A stretch of 64,000 bases of DNA from Catalimonadaceae bacterium JC749 (GCA_021730635.1 JAJNNC010000008.1:186001-250000); one strand, 5' to 3'. Shown: positions 1-10,324, counted from the first letter of the stretch. A program made the numbers and translations. Notes: generated by a model not told the origin, from the letters alone.

Positions 1-1776
1 ACCCAAAACGAAGTAGCTCCTTTTTTTTATACTGAAGACAAACTTTTATTCTTTTCTTCTAATGGGCATCCTGGATATGGCGGTTTTGACAATTTCTTTG
101 TGTCTAATCTTGATACATCTCAACCTATAAATCTAGGATACTCTTTTAATTCCTCTAAAGATGACCTTTACTTGCACCTAGGAACCCACAAAGGCTATCT
201 TACCTCAAATAGAGATAATCCTGATGGAAATTTCGACGTCTATTCATTCAACCTTCTAACCAGGCAGGCTGTCATCTTCTCATTACAAGACAAAAAACAG
301 CGATCAGAAATGTCTATGTATCTCGACATACTTCGTTTTTTTGGAGAAAAAGATCAGCAATTTTTTGAAGAACTTCCTTTAGAAGATAAACAGAAAGTTC
401 AACTTTATATAGAAAGACAATCTCTGTTAGAAGCCCTTTCAGACAATTCAGCTGTGCCTGAGGATTTATTATTTATGTATGAAGAGCTTTCTACAGAAGA
501 AAAAAGCAGAATAGATAGACTGATTTTAGCGAAGAAAAAGTTTCTTTTAAAAGAAGATGAAGATGTCATTGCTCATGAAGATTACTACTATTACGAAAAA
601 TTGCCTTTAGAAAAAAAGGAAAAAATAAGCCAGCTCATTGAAGCTAAAATGTTTCAAAGTATTCTGATCGACCAAAGTCAGGCGGATGAGCAACTGGTTC
701 AGTATTTTGAGGAACTTCCCTTGAAAGAAAAGGAGAGTATTCAAAGAACTATACAAGCCAGAAAAGAATTTCTTGCAAAGAATTTTCAAGACAATGCTGA
801 TTTAGAAGACGTATTCTTATATCAGACACTGTCTGCTGAAGAAAAAGACAAGCTTGACCGGAGTAGTACAAATCTGTACCTCTATGAAATGCTACCTGCG
901 GAGGAGAAAAAACACTTGACAAGGACGATGATAGCTCGCCAATTTTTCAATCATGCGCTCAACGATTCAAGTAGTTTTTCGCTCTCCTCTGAGCAAAATT
1001 CATTTGATATAGGATCTTTAGCCATAGGTAACCCGCAAAACATAACCATTCAAGGCACCCTAACTAGAAATCAAAAACCGGCAGGTTCAGTAAATGTGAT
1101 TATGGAGAGTGAGGACAGTAAAAAAGAGGTTGTTACAGATGCAGAAGGGAAATTTGAATTTTCTAATATAGAATACCAAAAGCATCAGAAAATCCTGTTC
1201 GACTCCAGAATCTCTAATTTCATTGAGATCGCACAATATACATTAGAAGAACTTACCATTACTGTACTACAAGATACTATTATAGAAGAGACTTTTGACA
1301 ACATCTATTTTGAAAAAAATAAGCACATCATTCCTGATTCTGCCAAAGCTGTTATGGATAAACTGGCCTCTTTTCATTTCAAGCATCCTGATGTACAAAT
1401 TACAATTGTAGCTTTTGCTGACAGTACTGGTACCGACATCTACAATATTACGCTGAGTAAAAAAAGAGCTCAGGAAGTAAATGAGTATTTAATCCAAAAA
1501 GGAGTCAATCCTGCTAGCATTTTTCAAGAGCCTATGGGTGAAGAAAAACTGGAGGATGAAGATCTGCAATACAGCCGTCGCATTGAGTTTGATATAAAAG
1601 GAATCTCAAGTTCTTACAATCCAACAAGGGAAATATATATCATTCAACCAAATCCAAATTTGGAGAAAATATCTCAAAAATATGGAATCCCACTCTCAAC
1701 CTTGATTGAGTTGAACAGCGAAAAAACAATAGAGCCATTTACTCCTATTAAAATAGTGGAGAGATTAAAAAAATAA
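1..1776 (+). CDS. OmpA-family envelope protein with LysM, 5' end outside window
   Basis: The frame is open from base 1, so the gene starts upstream; an internal GTG at 100 is not a convincing start. The first ~80 residues contain PD40/TolB-propeller-like motifs (FFSSNGHPGYGGFDNFF). Then come six copies of a 38-residue helical repeat (nt 367-948), a carboxypeptidase-regulatory-like beta domain (nt ~1045-1200), an OmpA-type peptidoglycan-binding domain (nt ~1290-1605, FEKNKHIIPDSAK and LSKKRAQEVNEYL), and a C-terminal LysM-like segment (nt ~1635-1770). Known OmpA/PD40 proteins of Bacteroidetes sit in the periplasm or outer membrane and anchor envelope machinery to peptidoglycan. Which complex this one serves cannot be seen, because its upstream neighbours are missing. 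Confidence 0.85.
   Translation, partial: TQNEVAPFFYTEDKLLFFSSNGHPGYGGFDNFFVSNLDTSQPINLGYSFNSSKDDLYLHLGTHKGYLTSNRDNPDGNFDVYSFNLLTRQAVIFSLQDKKQRSEMSMYLDILRFFGEKDQQFFEELPLEDKQKVQLYIERQSLLEALSDNSAVPEDLLFMYEELSTEEKSRIDRLILAKKKFLLKEDEDVIAHEDYYYYEKLPLEKKEKISQLIEAKMFQSILIDQSQADEQLVQYFEELPLKEKESIQRTIQARKEFLAKNFQDNADLEDVFLYQTLSAEEKDKLDRSSTNLYLYEMLPAEEKKHLTRTMIARQFFNHALNDSSSFSLSSEQNSFDIGSLAIGNPQNITIQGTLTRNQKPAGSVNVIMESEDSKKEVVTDAEGKFEFSNIEYQKHQKILFDSRISNFIEIAQYTLEELTITVLQDTIIEETFDNIYFEKNKHIIPDSAKAVMDKLASFHFKHPDVQITIVAFADSTGTDIYNITLSKKRAQEVNEYLIQKGVNPASIFQEPMGEEKLEDEDLQYSRRIEFDIKGISSSYNPTREIYIIQPNPNLEKISQKYGIPLSTLIELNSEKTIEPFTPIKIVERLKK
367..948 (+). repeat. Six in-frame 38-codon protein repeats
   Basis: The motif E-x-L-(P/S)-x-E-(E/D/K)-K starts at nt 367, 481, 595, 709, 823 and 886. 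The first five are exactly 114 bp apart; the last interval is 63 bp. Nucleotide identity between copies is low while the protein pattern (aromatic, E, L, P, charged helix, Q/A-rich end) is kept, which suggests old duplications held by selection. It is probably a helical spacer or protein-binding solenoid. Confidence 0.8.
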
Positions 1777-1908
1777 GCGATTTTATAGAAATGCTTTTAA
1801 TATAATAAACTCTCCGGAAATGGTTTTTTAGCTGGTCAGAAATTGCCGATAATAGAGGATATTCAACCGTAGAAATGTTGATAGTTATCTACTGATTAGC
1901 GAATTGAA

Positions 1909-4900
1909 ATGTATTGTTTAGCCAATTTTTTTCTGCCCCTCAGCCGACTAATATTCCTGGCTTTTTGCTTGTGCCTATTATCTTTTACCGTCAATGCACA
2001 GTCCAAAGTCACCACATTTCAAAGTCTGAAAGAAGAAAACGGGTTATCCAATAATAAAGTATATGATATCTTACATGACAGTCAGGGGTATATCTGGTTT
2101 GGAACCAAGGACGGGCTTAATTTATATGATGGGTATAAGTTTACTGTTTTTAAAAATGACCCGGAAGATAGTACCAGTATTTCCAGTAATTATATTCAAA
2201 CTCTTTTTGAAGATAGTCATGGACAACTGTGGATAGGAACCTATGATGGTGGACTTAATCTTTATGATAGAAATACCCGGACATTTACATCCTTCAAACA
2301 TACCCCAAATTTACCCCAAAGCATCAGTTCAAATAATGTTTACTCCATTTATGAAGATAAAAGCCAGAACCTATGGATTGGCACCTACGGTGGGGGACTT
2401 TGTAAATTTAATCCTGACCAACAAAACTTTACCGTATTCAAACAAAACTGGGATGATAAAAACAGCTTAAGCAGCAATGCAGTATTTGATATACACGAAG
2501 ACCGGAACGGTCAGTTATGGTTGGCAACCTTTGGTGGAGGATTATGTATTTTTGATCCTGTATATCAAACGTTCAGTGCATACACACATACTGCTACTAA
2601 CAACTTCACCATCCCTAGCAACGATTTGTTTGCTGTAGCAGAAGATAATAAAGGAAATATATGGGTTGGTACTTATGGAGCGGGGCTTGCTCGTTTTGAC
2701 CGGAATACCAAAAAATTCGAGTCTTATCAGAAAGATCCATCAGAAGGGTCATCACGTTGTAACTATATATTGGCTATTGAACCTGATGCCATAAACAACC
2801 TATGGATTGCAACACGGGATGAAGGCATCTTTTATTTTGATACGAAGAAAGAAACATTTTATCACTTTGATCTTGGGCTTGCCCATGAAAATTTAGTGGC
2901 TGTAAATAGCCTGCATATCGACAATTCCGGACTTCTTTGGGTAGCTACAGAGGGAGAGGGTGCTTATAAAACCTACTCCCCCTCTATTGCTTTTGATCAC
3001 CTCATCAGTGATGGAATGCATATACCCAATTTTTCTGCTAAATCCATTACCAGTATTTATGAAGATCATCAGAAAAACCTATGGATCGGCACTTTTGGAG
3101 ATGGTGTGTACAGATTTGATTCAAGCTTTCAACGAGTTACTAACTACACAAGAGACTTTTTTGATGAGAATGGAATAGCCGGTAATTTTATCACCTCAAT
3201 TACTGAAGACACAGAAGGAAATATTTGGATAGGAACTTCAAGCAGTGGTCTTTCCAGATTCAAGCCTGCACTTAACCAATGGCAGACCTTTCAGTATGAG
3301 GCAGACAAAAAATACGGTCTGAGTAGTAATGCCATCAACATTCTGTATGTAGATAAAAAAGGTAATCTCTGGGTTGGCACCTACGGAAGCGGTATTTCCA
3401 GATATGACAGCAGAGACAGTACCTTTATCAATATTGATAAGAAATTATCTCATTCAGAAAAATCTTTATCAACCAGTACTGTCACTACCATTCTTGAAGA
3501 TGATCAGTTTTTATGGATCGGCACTAAAGAGTCAGGTTTATATAAAGTGGATATAAAAGCCGGAACATGTATCAATTACACCCATCAGGAAGCTAATGAA
3601 AACTCTATTCCCAGTAATGAGATTACCGGAATTGCCAAAGATGCAAATGGGTTTCTCTGGATAGGAACATTTGATAAAGGAATCTGCCGTTTAGATGAAA
3701 AAACAGATTCAGTATATGTACTTAGTTACGATGATGGATTAGCCTCAGATAATATATGTGGTATTCTGTCTGGCAATGACAGTACTATCTGGATCAGCAC
3801 GGTAGAAGGAATCTCAAAACTTGAACCTTCATCCTTACGGTTTAGTAATTTCAACAAAAGCAACAGCTTATTTAGTGAAGAATTTGTTCAGTGGTCTTGT
3901 TTTAAAAGCAAAAGTGGGAAGCTGTTTTTTGGAAGTTTGGGCAACTTGGTCAGCTTTTATCCAAGCATGATAAAAGAAGCTGATTATCAGCCTCCCCTTT
4001 ATACCACTTCATTCTTTCTCTATGATCAGCTTCAAAACTTTGCAAAACCTACTTTTCAGATCAATGAGATAGAGTTGGAGTACGATGATAACTTTTTCGA
4101 ATTTGAATATGCTCTACTCAGCTATGATAATCCTGAAAAGAATCAGTATGCTTATATGATGGAAGGCTTGGACAAAGATTGGAAATATGTTAATAACCGC
4201 CGACTGGCTTCCTATACTAACTTAGATGCAGGTGTTTACCTGTTCAAAGTAAAAGCTTGTGATAGGCGAGGTATCTGGAAGGAAGTAAGTAATCCTATTA
4301 CCATTGTAATTCATCCTGCCTGGTATCATACCTGGTGGTTCAGGATATTCTCTCTTACACTTGTGATAAGTCTTAGTGCGACCTATTATTTTTACAAGCT
4401 CAATGCCGTCAAGAAGCAAAATATTCTTTTGGAGTCCCTTGTAACCCAAAGAACTTCCGAATTGGTACAACGGAATGAAAAGATAAAAGCACAAACTAAG
4501 AAAATCGAAGAAAAAAATGCACACTTGCTAGAAGCGCAATCAATCATTGAAGAAAGGAACCGAGAGCTCAAAGTGATTAATGAAGAACTTGAAGAAAGAG
4601 TAGAACAGCGTACTAGTGAGCTCAGAAAAGCCAACGATCAACTCATTAAAGCGAATGAAGAACTAGATATGTTTGTTTACAGATCATATCATGATATTAT
4701 TGGTCCGGTGGCCAGAATTCAAGGGTTATGTAAAGTAGCTGCTTTAGATGTCAAAGATCAGACCGCTTTAAGTTACATTCATATGCTGGATGAGAGTTGT
4801 ACGAAAGCTAAAGAAACTTTGCACAAAGTCCTTGACATTTATAATATCAAAAACTATGATTTAACTCCCGAACAAGTTGACCTCAAGGACATTGTCATTA

Positions 4901-5379
4901 AAATTAAAGACGAACTTACTGCCAATCTTTCTGAGCCGTTTTCATTGGTAAAATTTCAATGTTTTGTGAACACTCATACCAAAGCTGAAACCGATGCCTT
5001 TCTGTTAGAAAAAATCCTTTTTACTTTAGTAGACAATGCCTACAAATACAGCGAATTTGAAGAAGATTCTTATGTCAGCATTTCCATATCAGAAAAAACC
5101 GACGATACACTTGTAATTGCTGTGGAAGACAATGGGATTGGAATCCTACCACAGTTACACTCCAAAGTTTTTACTATGTTTTTTAGGGGCACCACCGATA
5201 AAAGTGGTACTGGACTTGGTTTGTATATTGCTAAAGAGGCAGCACAAAAATTAGGAGGTACTATTACCTATAAACAAAAACCTAAGGTTACTTCCTTTGA
5301 TGTGATTATTCCAAGATATTGGACTTCTTCAAAGTCAAATATTCTTCAGCCTCAAAACAACTCTTTGACTTCAAAGTAA
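1909..5379 (+). CDS. Membrane sensor histidine kinase with Reg_prop propeller and Y_Y_Y domain
   Basis: The 1156-residue protein has a signal peptide or anchor (1-30). About a dozen WIGT-type Reg_prop propeller repeats follow (about 40-690), then a Y_Y_Y domain (about 724-800), one membrane helix (about 804-829) and a long coiled coil (830-917). The H-box is SYHDIIGP with His928. The HATPase domain shows the N box (DNAYKY, about 1041), DNGIG (about 1077) and GTGLGL (about 1102). The layout matches a one-membrane-pass periplasmic sensor signalling to a cytoplasmic kinase. Unlike the hybrid (HTCS) relatives used for polysaccharide sensing, it has no receiver or AraC domain, so its response regulator must lie elsewhere. 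The last 9 bp overlap the convergent yfiR-like gene. Confidence 0.9.
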   Translation: MYCLANFFLPLSRLIFLAFCLCLLSFTVNAQSKVTTFQSLKEENGLSNNKVYDILHDSQGYIWFGTKDGLNLYDGYKFTVFKNDPEDSTSISSNYIQTLFEDSHGQLWIGTYDGGLNLYDRNTRTFTSFKHTPNLPQSISSNNVYSIYEDKSQNLWIGTYGGGLCKFNPDQQNFTVFKQNWDDKNSLSSNAVFDIHEDRNGQLWLATFGGGLCIFDPVYQTFSAYTHTATNNFTIPSNDLFAVAEDNKGNIWVGTYGAGLARFDRNTKKFESYQKDPSEGSSRCNYILAIEPDAINNLWIATRDEGIFYFDTKKETFYHFDLGLAHENLVAVNSLHIDNSGLLWVATEGEGAYKTYSPSIAFDHLISDGMHIPNFSAKSITSIYEDHQKNLWIGTFGDGVYRFDSSFQRVTNYTRDFFDENGIAGNFITSITEDTEGNIWIGTSSSGLSRFKPALNQWQTFQYEADKKYGLSSNAINILYVDKKGNLWVGTYGSGISRYDSRDSTFINIDKKLSHSEKSLSTSTVTTILEDDQFLWIGTKESGLYKVDIKAGTCINYTHQEANENSIPSNEITGIAKDANGFLWIGTFDKGICRLDEKTDSVYVLSYDDGLASDNICGILSGNDSTIWISTVEGISKLEPSSLRFSNFNKSNSLFSEEFVQWSCFKSKSGKLFFGSLGNLVSFYPSMIKEADYQPPLYTTSFFLYDQLQNFAKPTFQINEIELEYDDNFFEFEYALLSYDNPEKNQYAYMMEGLDKDWKYVNNRRLASYTNLDAGVYLFKVKACDRRGIWKEVSNPITIVIHPAWYHTWWFRIFSLTLVISLSATYYFYKLNAVKKQNILLESLVTQRTSELVQRNEKIKAQTKKIEEKNAHLLEAQSIIEERNRELKVINEELEERVEQRTSELRKANDQLIKANEELDMFVYRSYHDIIGPVARIQGLCKVAALDVKDQTALSYIHMLDESCTKAKETLHKVLDIYNIKNYDLTPEQVDLKDIVIKIKDELTANLSEPFSLVKFQCFVNTHTKAETDAFLLEKILFTLVDNAYKYSEFEEDSYVSISISEKTDDTLVIAVEDNGIGILPQLHSKVFTMFFRGTTDKSGTGLGLYIAKEAAQKLGGTITYKQKPKVTSFDVIIPRYWTSSKSNILQPQNNSLTSK

Positions 5380-5922
5380 TATTGCTATTGATTTAAGCTG
5401 TTGCGCACATTTGAGATTCCTTTTTTTGATAGCATCCAAGTTTAGCTCAAAAGTAGGTTTGCCTTCAACAGCGGTAAAGTTAACTGTACTGCCAAACTTC
5501 CCTAATCCTTCTTTACAGCTGACAATTAAGGTGGAAGAATGTAGGGTTTCATTCATCACATCACTCAAATGATTGCTAAATTCGTAGGGTAGATATAAAA
5601 TATGGCAATTCCCATCAATTTCAGCAGGAGAAACAAACTTTTTAATTCTGATATTGCGCCCGTTTACTTTTCGTAACTTAGCCATTTTATTGAACTCCTC
5701 TATAATCTTCGTATCACCTAATACTCCTATGACAAAATCTTCAGTATTGTTTTCTGCAGGCCAGATGAAATATTGTGTAAAATTATAAATGTAAATAGCT
5801 TGTACTTGCATCTGTGCTTTCTCAAACTCTTCGATACTGGGCGATTGAGCTGTTACAGAGTCAGCCAAAATCAAGAAAACTCCCCAGAAAAACGCTATAT
5901 TCTTTATCTTTAACCCTTTCAT
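5371..5922 (-). CDS. YfiR family protein (DUF4154)
   Basis: This 183-residue secreted protein has a signal peptide (1-25, ending VTAQ), the family motif YIYNFTQYFIWP near residue 44, and the C-terminal VNF...FELN...A...L pattern. In Pseudomonas, YfiR is a periplasmic repressor of the diguanylate cyclase YfiN; no cyclase is next to this copy. Its ATG overlaps the stop of the upstream TPR gene (ATGA, 4 bp), so the two are translationally coupled. Its end overlaps the convergent kinase by 9 bp. In Bacteroidetes, YfiR-like proteins often sit beside sensor proteins, and a periplasmic signalling role with the kinase is possible but inferred. Confidence 0.8.
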   Translation of the reverse strand: MKGLKIKNIAFFWGVFLILADSVTAQSPSIEEFEKAQMQVQAIYIYNFTQYFIWPAENNTEDFVIGVLGDTKIIEEFNKMAKLRKVNGRNIRIKKFVSPAEIDGNCHILYLPYEFSNHLSDVMNETLHSSTLIVSCKEGLGKFGSTVNFTAVEGKPTFELNLDAIKKRNLKCAQQLKSIAILL

Positions 5923-7085
5923 TTTCTGTTCAGTGCTTCTAATCTGGCTTGTATTTGGTTAAACTTTTCTCTGTCATTGAGATTGTAATAAATTCCTTGC
6001 ATAGCTTTGAGCGTGTTGATATTATCAGGCATGAGTTGATTGGCCTGTTGTATATAAGGAAGTGCTTCCTTGAATAAGGCAGTACATTCTCCCAACAACC
6101 GATTAAACTCTATAATATCTACTTCGTACTCATTTGCCTGCTGATTAATCATTTTTACTGCCTGGTTGTATAGGGTAATTCCTAGGTTATAATTACCCAT
6201 TAAATCATTGGGATCTTTGGCGAGAACTTTTTGATAAATATCTTTTCTTTTTTGAAAGTAAAGGCTTGACCGGGTTGTATCATTTTGAAAAAGTTTATCG
6301 TAGACAGTACCAGCCATCAACATCACCTCTATATCATCCGGATAATCCTGTAAATATATTTCTACCTGCTTTTCAGTTTCTTCATAGTTTTGCTGACTCA
6401 TCAGGAGATTTAACTCTGCTATTTTTAACTCTCTACTATCTGGAAAAAACTTTTTTCCTTCTCGGAGTAAAGCGACCGCTAAATCTAGATTTTGTTTTTC
6501 TAGGTAGTAATTAGACAAAGCTTCGTATGCCAATGGGTCCTGGTATCCCGCAGCTAGTGCATTTTCAAAGAATTGTCTGGCTTCTTCCTTTCTCTCAAGC
6601 ATTAAGGCAGCATAACCACTGTAGTACATCACTTCCGCATAGTAGGCCTGGTCTCTATCCTGTCCTAACTGTTGTAGCGTGGAGAGTGCTTTTTCGAAGT
6701 CACCAGCATTCAACGATTGAACGGCTTCGTTCAGATAACTTGTTTGTAAATAGACCGTGATGGCTTCACAATCTTGTGTAAAATTGTGATTAGTGTCCAG
6801 CTCGACACATTTTTGTACAGCTTCCAGTGCCTGTTGGCGAAAGTCATAATATACTTCCGGTTGATTTTTATAAAGTTCTTTACAAAGGAAAGCCTTGAGA
6901 TACCAGGTTTTGGGATCATTGGCTGTATATTCATTTTGAGAAGCCAAATTGATAGCTTCTAACCCTTGTGTTAGTTCTCCGCTCCTCAGGTGTCGATAGG
7001 CCTTTTCCACCATCAAAGTCTGTGAAAAGGCCCCATACAAGACAAATAACTGTGTAAACAGTAAAAGTGCTATTCTAGTAAACAT
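5919..7085 (-). CDS. Secreted tetratricopeptide repeat protein
   Basis: The 388-residue protein has a signal peptide (MFTRIALLLFTQLFVLYGAFSQ) followed by TPR-like helical pairs through nearly the whole chain. Examples are ALSTLQQLGQDRDQAYYAEV, EARQFFENALAAGYQDPLAY and MGNYNLGITLYNQAVKM. TPR proteins act as scaffolds; no enzyme domain is visible. It is the first gene of a two-gene operon with the yfiR-like gene, joined by a 4-bp overlap. A periplasmic scaffold is likely, with the partner unknown. Confidence 0.8.
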   Translation of the reverse strand: MFTRIALLLFTQLFVLYGAFSQTLMVEKAYRHLRSGELTQGLEAINLASQNEYTANDPKTWYLKAFLCKELYKNQPEVYYDFRQQALEAVQKCVELDTNHNFTQDCEAITVYLQTSYLNEAVQSLNAGDFEKALSTLQQLGQDRDQAYYAEVMYYSGYAALMLERKEEARQFFENALAAGYQDPLAYEALSNYYLEKQNLDLAVALLREGKKFFPDSRELKIAELNLLMSQQNYEETEKQVEIYLQDYPDDIEVMLMAGTVYDKLFQNDTTRSSLYFQKRKDIYQKVLAKDPNDLMGNYNLGITLYNQAVKMINQQANEYEVDIIEFNRLLGECTALFKEALPYIQQANQLMPDNINTLKAMQGIYYNLNDREKFNQIQARLEALNRK

Positions 7086-7303
7086 CCAGATAAAACCCTT
7101 TGTGATTAATGGATAATTTATTTCAATTTAGCCATAATTAAGGGATTTTGACCTTTTGAAGATGCTTCTAAAATCAACAGATATTACCCTAGTAATATCC
7201 AGAGGAAAGTAACCAGCAATCTCTCCTGAAAAGAAACTTGGCTACTCTTTTGATCATTTATCAGTTTGTGAACGGAATAAAGCCTATGTAATATTTTCAG
7301 ACT

Positions 7304-7801
7304 TTAAAGTTCTTTGGCAATAGGTTTATAGCTTTGTATCTGTTCTTTTATCAGTCGGCAGGTTACCCATTCGGGTAACATTACAGCTCCTAAAGATTTG
7401 TAGAATTCGATGGCGGGTTTGTTCCAGTCAAGCACTTGCCATACTACCCGGCGGGCATCTACTTCTTTTGCTTTTTCCATAATTTTATCGAACAATTCCT
7501 TCCCTACCCCTTGTCCGCGATACGATTGGGTAACAATTAGATCTTCCAGATACAGGCATTTTCCTTTCCAGGTAGAATAACTGTAGAAATACAGAGCCAG
7601 TCCAATAAGATGATGCGTGTTTTGATCCTCTGCCACAAAAAATTCAAAAACCGGTTGTTCCCCAAAACCATCTTCCACCATTTGTGCTATGCTAGTTTCC
7701 ACCTCGTGAGGTTCTCTTTCAAACGTTGCCAGTTCACGGATCAAATCCATTACTTGTGGCAAATCTTCTTTTTTACCTTCTCTTATAATGATGTTACTCA
7801 T
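7304..7801 (-). CDS. GNAT family N-acetyltransferase
   Basis: At 165 residues it is the usual length for a single GNAT domain. Motif A is present as YLEDLIVTQSYRGQGVGKEL, the acetyl-CoA pyrophosphate-binding R-G-Q-G-V-G loop. Motif B follows (WNKPAIEFYKSLGA). The EDLxV and WNxPAIxFY pattern resembles diamine/spermidine acetyltransferase-like members, but the substrate cannot be set by eye. It is cytoplasmic, has no signal peptide, and lies in the same direction as its neighbours with gaps on both sides, so it is probably monocistronic. Confidence 0.9.
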   Translation of the reverse strand: MSNIIIREGKKEDLPQVMDLIRELATFEREPHEVETSIAQMVEDGFGEQPVFEFFVAEDQNTHHLIGLALYFYSYSTWKGKCLYLEDLIVTQSYRGQGVGKELFDKIMEKAKEVDARRVVWQVLDWNKPAIEFYKSLGAVMLPEWVTCRLIKEQIQSYKPIAKEL

Positions 7802-7851
7802 AGGTTAGCTTTTTGAGATTTATGGCTTTGCCATGAACTAGCTACTGATAC

Positions 7852-9990
7852 TTATCTGGAGTGTTCAGGAATTTCACTCATGTTATAATAAGTAAATGCA
7901 AACTTATCTGTCCACTCTTCAATTTGCTTAGAAGTCGGTTTCCCTGCTCCATGTCCTGCCTTGGTTTCAATACGGATCAGTACCGGATTTTCTCCGACAT
8001 GTTTTTGCTGGAGCGTAGCAGCAAATTTAAAGGAATGTGCCGGAACTACTCTATCGTCGTGATCAGCGGTGGTTACTAGCGTAGCAGGATAAGAAACTTC
8101 TTCTTTGATATTATGTAAAGGAGAATACCCATAGAGATACTCAAACATAGCTTTGCTACTATCTGCAACACCATAATCTGTAGCCCAACCAGCGCCAGCC
8201 GTAAATTTATGGTATCGCAACATGTCCATAACCCCTACTGCCGGTAAAGCTACCTGACAGAGATCCGGCCGTTGGGTCATGGTAGCACCTACCAACAACC
8301 CCCCATTAGATCCTCCTGCAATAGCCAGCTTTTCTTTGGAAGTGTAACCTTCCTGCTGTAGATACTCTCCGGCTGCTATAAAGTCATCAAATACATTTTG
8401 CTTGTTCATTTTTGTACCGGCCTCATGCCACTTCTCTCCGTATTCTCCGCCACCTCGTAAGTTAGGCATAGCGAAAACACCTCCATTCTGCACCCAATAT
8501 AAATAAGGCACTACAAAAGTAGGTGTCAGGCTGATATTAAATCCTCCATAAGCATAGAGGTAGGTGGGGTTGCTGCCATCCAACTTAATCCCTTTGCGAT
8601 GGACAATAAACATAGGCACATTTGTTCCGTCTTTGCTTTTATAGAATACCTGTTTGGTTTCAAAGTCGTCCGGATTAAAGTTGACCTTAGGCTGGCGAAA
8701 AACTCGGGATTCTCCTGTTGCTATGTGATAGCTATAAATAGTAGTAGGGTAGGCAAAGGAGGTAAAAGAATAGAATGTCAGCGCGTCTTCCTTTTTTCCC
8801 TGAAAACCACTGGCAGAACCAATAGCTGGCAACGCTATCGCTCTCTCTTCTTCGCCTTGCAAACTATACTGATATACGCGACTAGAAGCATCTTTTAAAT
8901 AATTTAAAAATAATTTACCCCCCACAAAGGAAACACCTGTCAGCACTTCTTCCTGCTCCTGCACCAAATCTTTCCAGTTTTCGGGCTGAGGACGAGCCGC
9001 ATCAACAGTGACGATGCGTTGGTTAGGGGCTCCCATGTTTGTAAGGATATACAGCGTTGAGCCTTCATTATGAATGACCTCATGATTATATTCAAAATCT
9101 CCTGCAACCTGAGTAATTTCACTATTGGCGCGGGTCAAATCCTTAATATACAGTTCGTTACCGCTTGTGCTCATAGCGGCACTGATTACCAAAAAATGTT
9201 CATCTTCCGTCACAAAGGCACTCACATATCTTCGAGGCTGCTTTTCTCCACCAAAAACCAGTTCGTCCTTGCTTTGTGGTGTGCCAAGCGTATGATAGTA
9301 CAGTTTGTGATTCATGTTAATGCCTGATAGTACACTACCCTCCGTTGGCTTGTCATAGCTGCTATAGAAAAAACCTTGATTACCTTTCCAGGAAAGGCCA
9401 CTGAATTTTACATCCTGTAAGGTGTCTTCTACGATTTCATGAGAATTGACATTCATCACCAGTACTTTCCGCCAGTCGGAGCCTGACTCGGAGATTTGAT
9501 AACCCAGCAGAGAACCATCTTCCGTAAAGCTAATATCTACCAGAGCCACAGTACCATCCGATGAAAATTGATTTGGATCCAGAAATACCTCAGGTTTCCC
9601 TTCCAGCCCATCTTGCTTATAGAGTACACTTTGATTTTGCAATCCATCATTTTTAAAGAAATAATAATGATCTCCTTCCTGAAAAGGAGTACCATACTTT
9701 TCATAATTCCATAGTTGCGTCAGTTCCTTCTTTATATCACCTCGAAAAGGAATATTCTCAAGATAAGAACCTGTAACTTTGTTTTGTGATTCCACCCAGT
9801 CTTCCGTTTCGGCAGAACGATCGTCTTCCAGCCAGCGATAAGGGTCGGCCACTTCGGTGCCAAACAAGGTATCTACCTGTGCTACTTGTTTTGTTGGAGG
9901 GTATTGAATATTCATAGATTCAGAGGATTCTTCGGATGTGTTACAGGCAGCAATACTTATTGCTACCCATAAAAAAATAATTGATCTCAT
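7852..9990 (-). CDS. Prolyl oligopeptidase, S9A family, lipoprotein
   Basis: A two-domain serine peptidase of 712 residues. The N-terminal propeller opens with DPYRWLEDD. The C-terminal alpha/beta hydrolase has the nucleophile motif GGSNGG, the catalytic Asp in DHDDRVVP and the His in GHGAGKP. It cleaves proline-containing peptides up to about 30 residues. I chose ATG at 9990 because the product then begins with a clean lipoprotein signal (MRSIIFLWVAISIAAC). Starting at 10044 would add 18 residues in front of it. It is probably lipid-anchored in the periplasm or at the outer membrane, unlike the cytosolic animal enzyme. Confidence 0.93.
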   Translation of the reverse strand: MRSIIFLWVAISIAACNTSEESSESMNIQYPPTKQVAQVDTLFGTEVADPYRWLEDDRSAETEDWVESQNKVTGSYLENIPFRGDIKKELTQLWNYEKYGTPFQEGDHYYFFKNDGLQNQSVLYKQDGLEGKPEVFLDPNQFSSDGTVALVDISFTEDGSLLGYQISESGSDWRKVLVMNVNSHEIVEDTLQDVKFSGLSWKGNQGFFYSSYDKPTEGSVLSGINMNHKLYYHTLGTPQSKDELVFGGEKQPRRYVSAFVTEDEHFLVISAAMSTSGNELYIKDLTRANSEITQVAGDFEYNHEVIHNEGSTLYILTNMGAPNQRIVTVDAARPQPENWKDLVQEQEEVLTGVSFVGGKLFLNYLKDASSRVYQYSLQGEEERAIALPAIGSASGFQGKKEDALTFYSFTSFAYPTTIYSYHIATGESRVFRQPKVNFNPDDFETKQVFYKSKDGTNVPMFIVHRKGIKLDGSNPTYLYAYGGFNISLTPTFVVPYLYWVQNGGVFAMPNLRGGGEYGEKWHEAGTKMNKQNVFDDFIAAGEYLQQEGYTSKEKLAIAGGSNGGLLVGATMTQRPDLCQVALPAVGVMDMLRYHKFTAGAGWATDYGVADSSKAMFEYLYGYSPLHNIKEEVSYPATLVTTADHDDRVVPAHSFKFAATLQQKHVGENPVLIRIETKAGHGAGKPTSKQIEEWTDKFAFTYYNMSEIPEHSR

Positions 9991-10324
9991 CATATGAAAG
10001 TAGTGCATCATCATTAAACCATCAATATAAAAATAGAAGCTCATTGACGCTTCTAATCATCCATGCCATTCTTAAGAGAACGGCAAAAGAGCTAAAATTT
10101 GTGACTAAATTAATCAAATTAGTCATATTCTCAATCGACATATTTTTGTCTTATCGCAACAAACTCAATCAGTAGATCAGCGTTTTCGATTTTTCACTTC
10201 TGCTTTATGATATCATACTGAGTTCATTATGTCTGATCTTCTTCTGTGCAGTGAAAATGGATAAGCTGTCTCTTATACTGTAGCATTTCAGCGGCTTAAT
10301 GGTATCATTGCTTGCTGCTATGAG

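Noticed and set aside
100-1776. GTG at 100 as start of the OmpA protein
   Set aside because: The frame is open to base 1 and codes for PD40-like residues before it, so the gene enters from outside.
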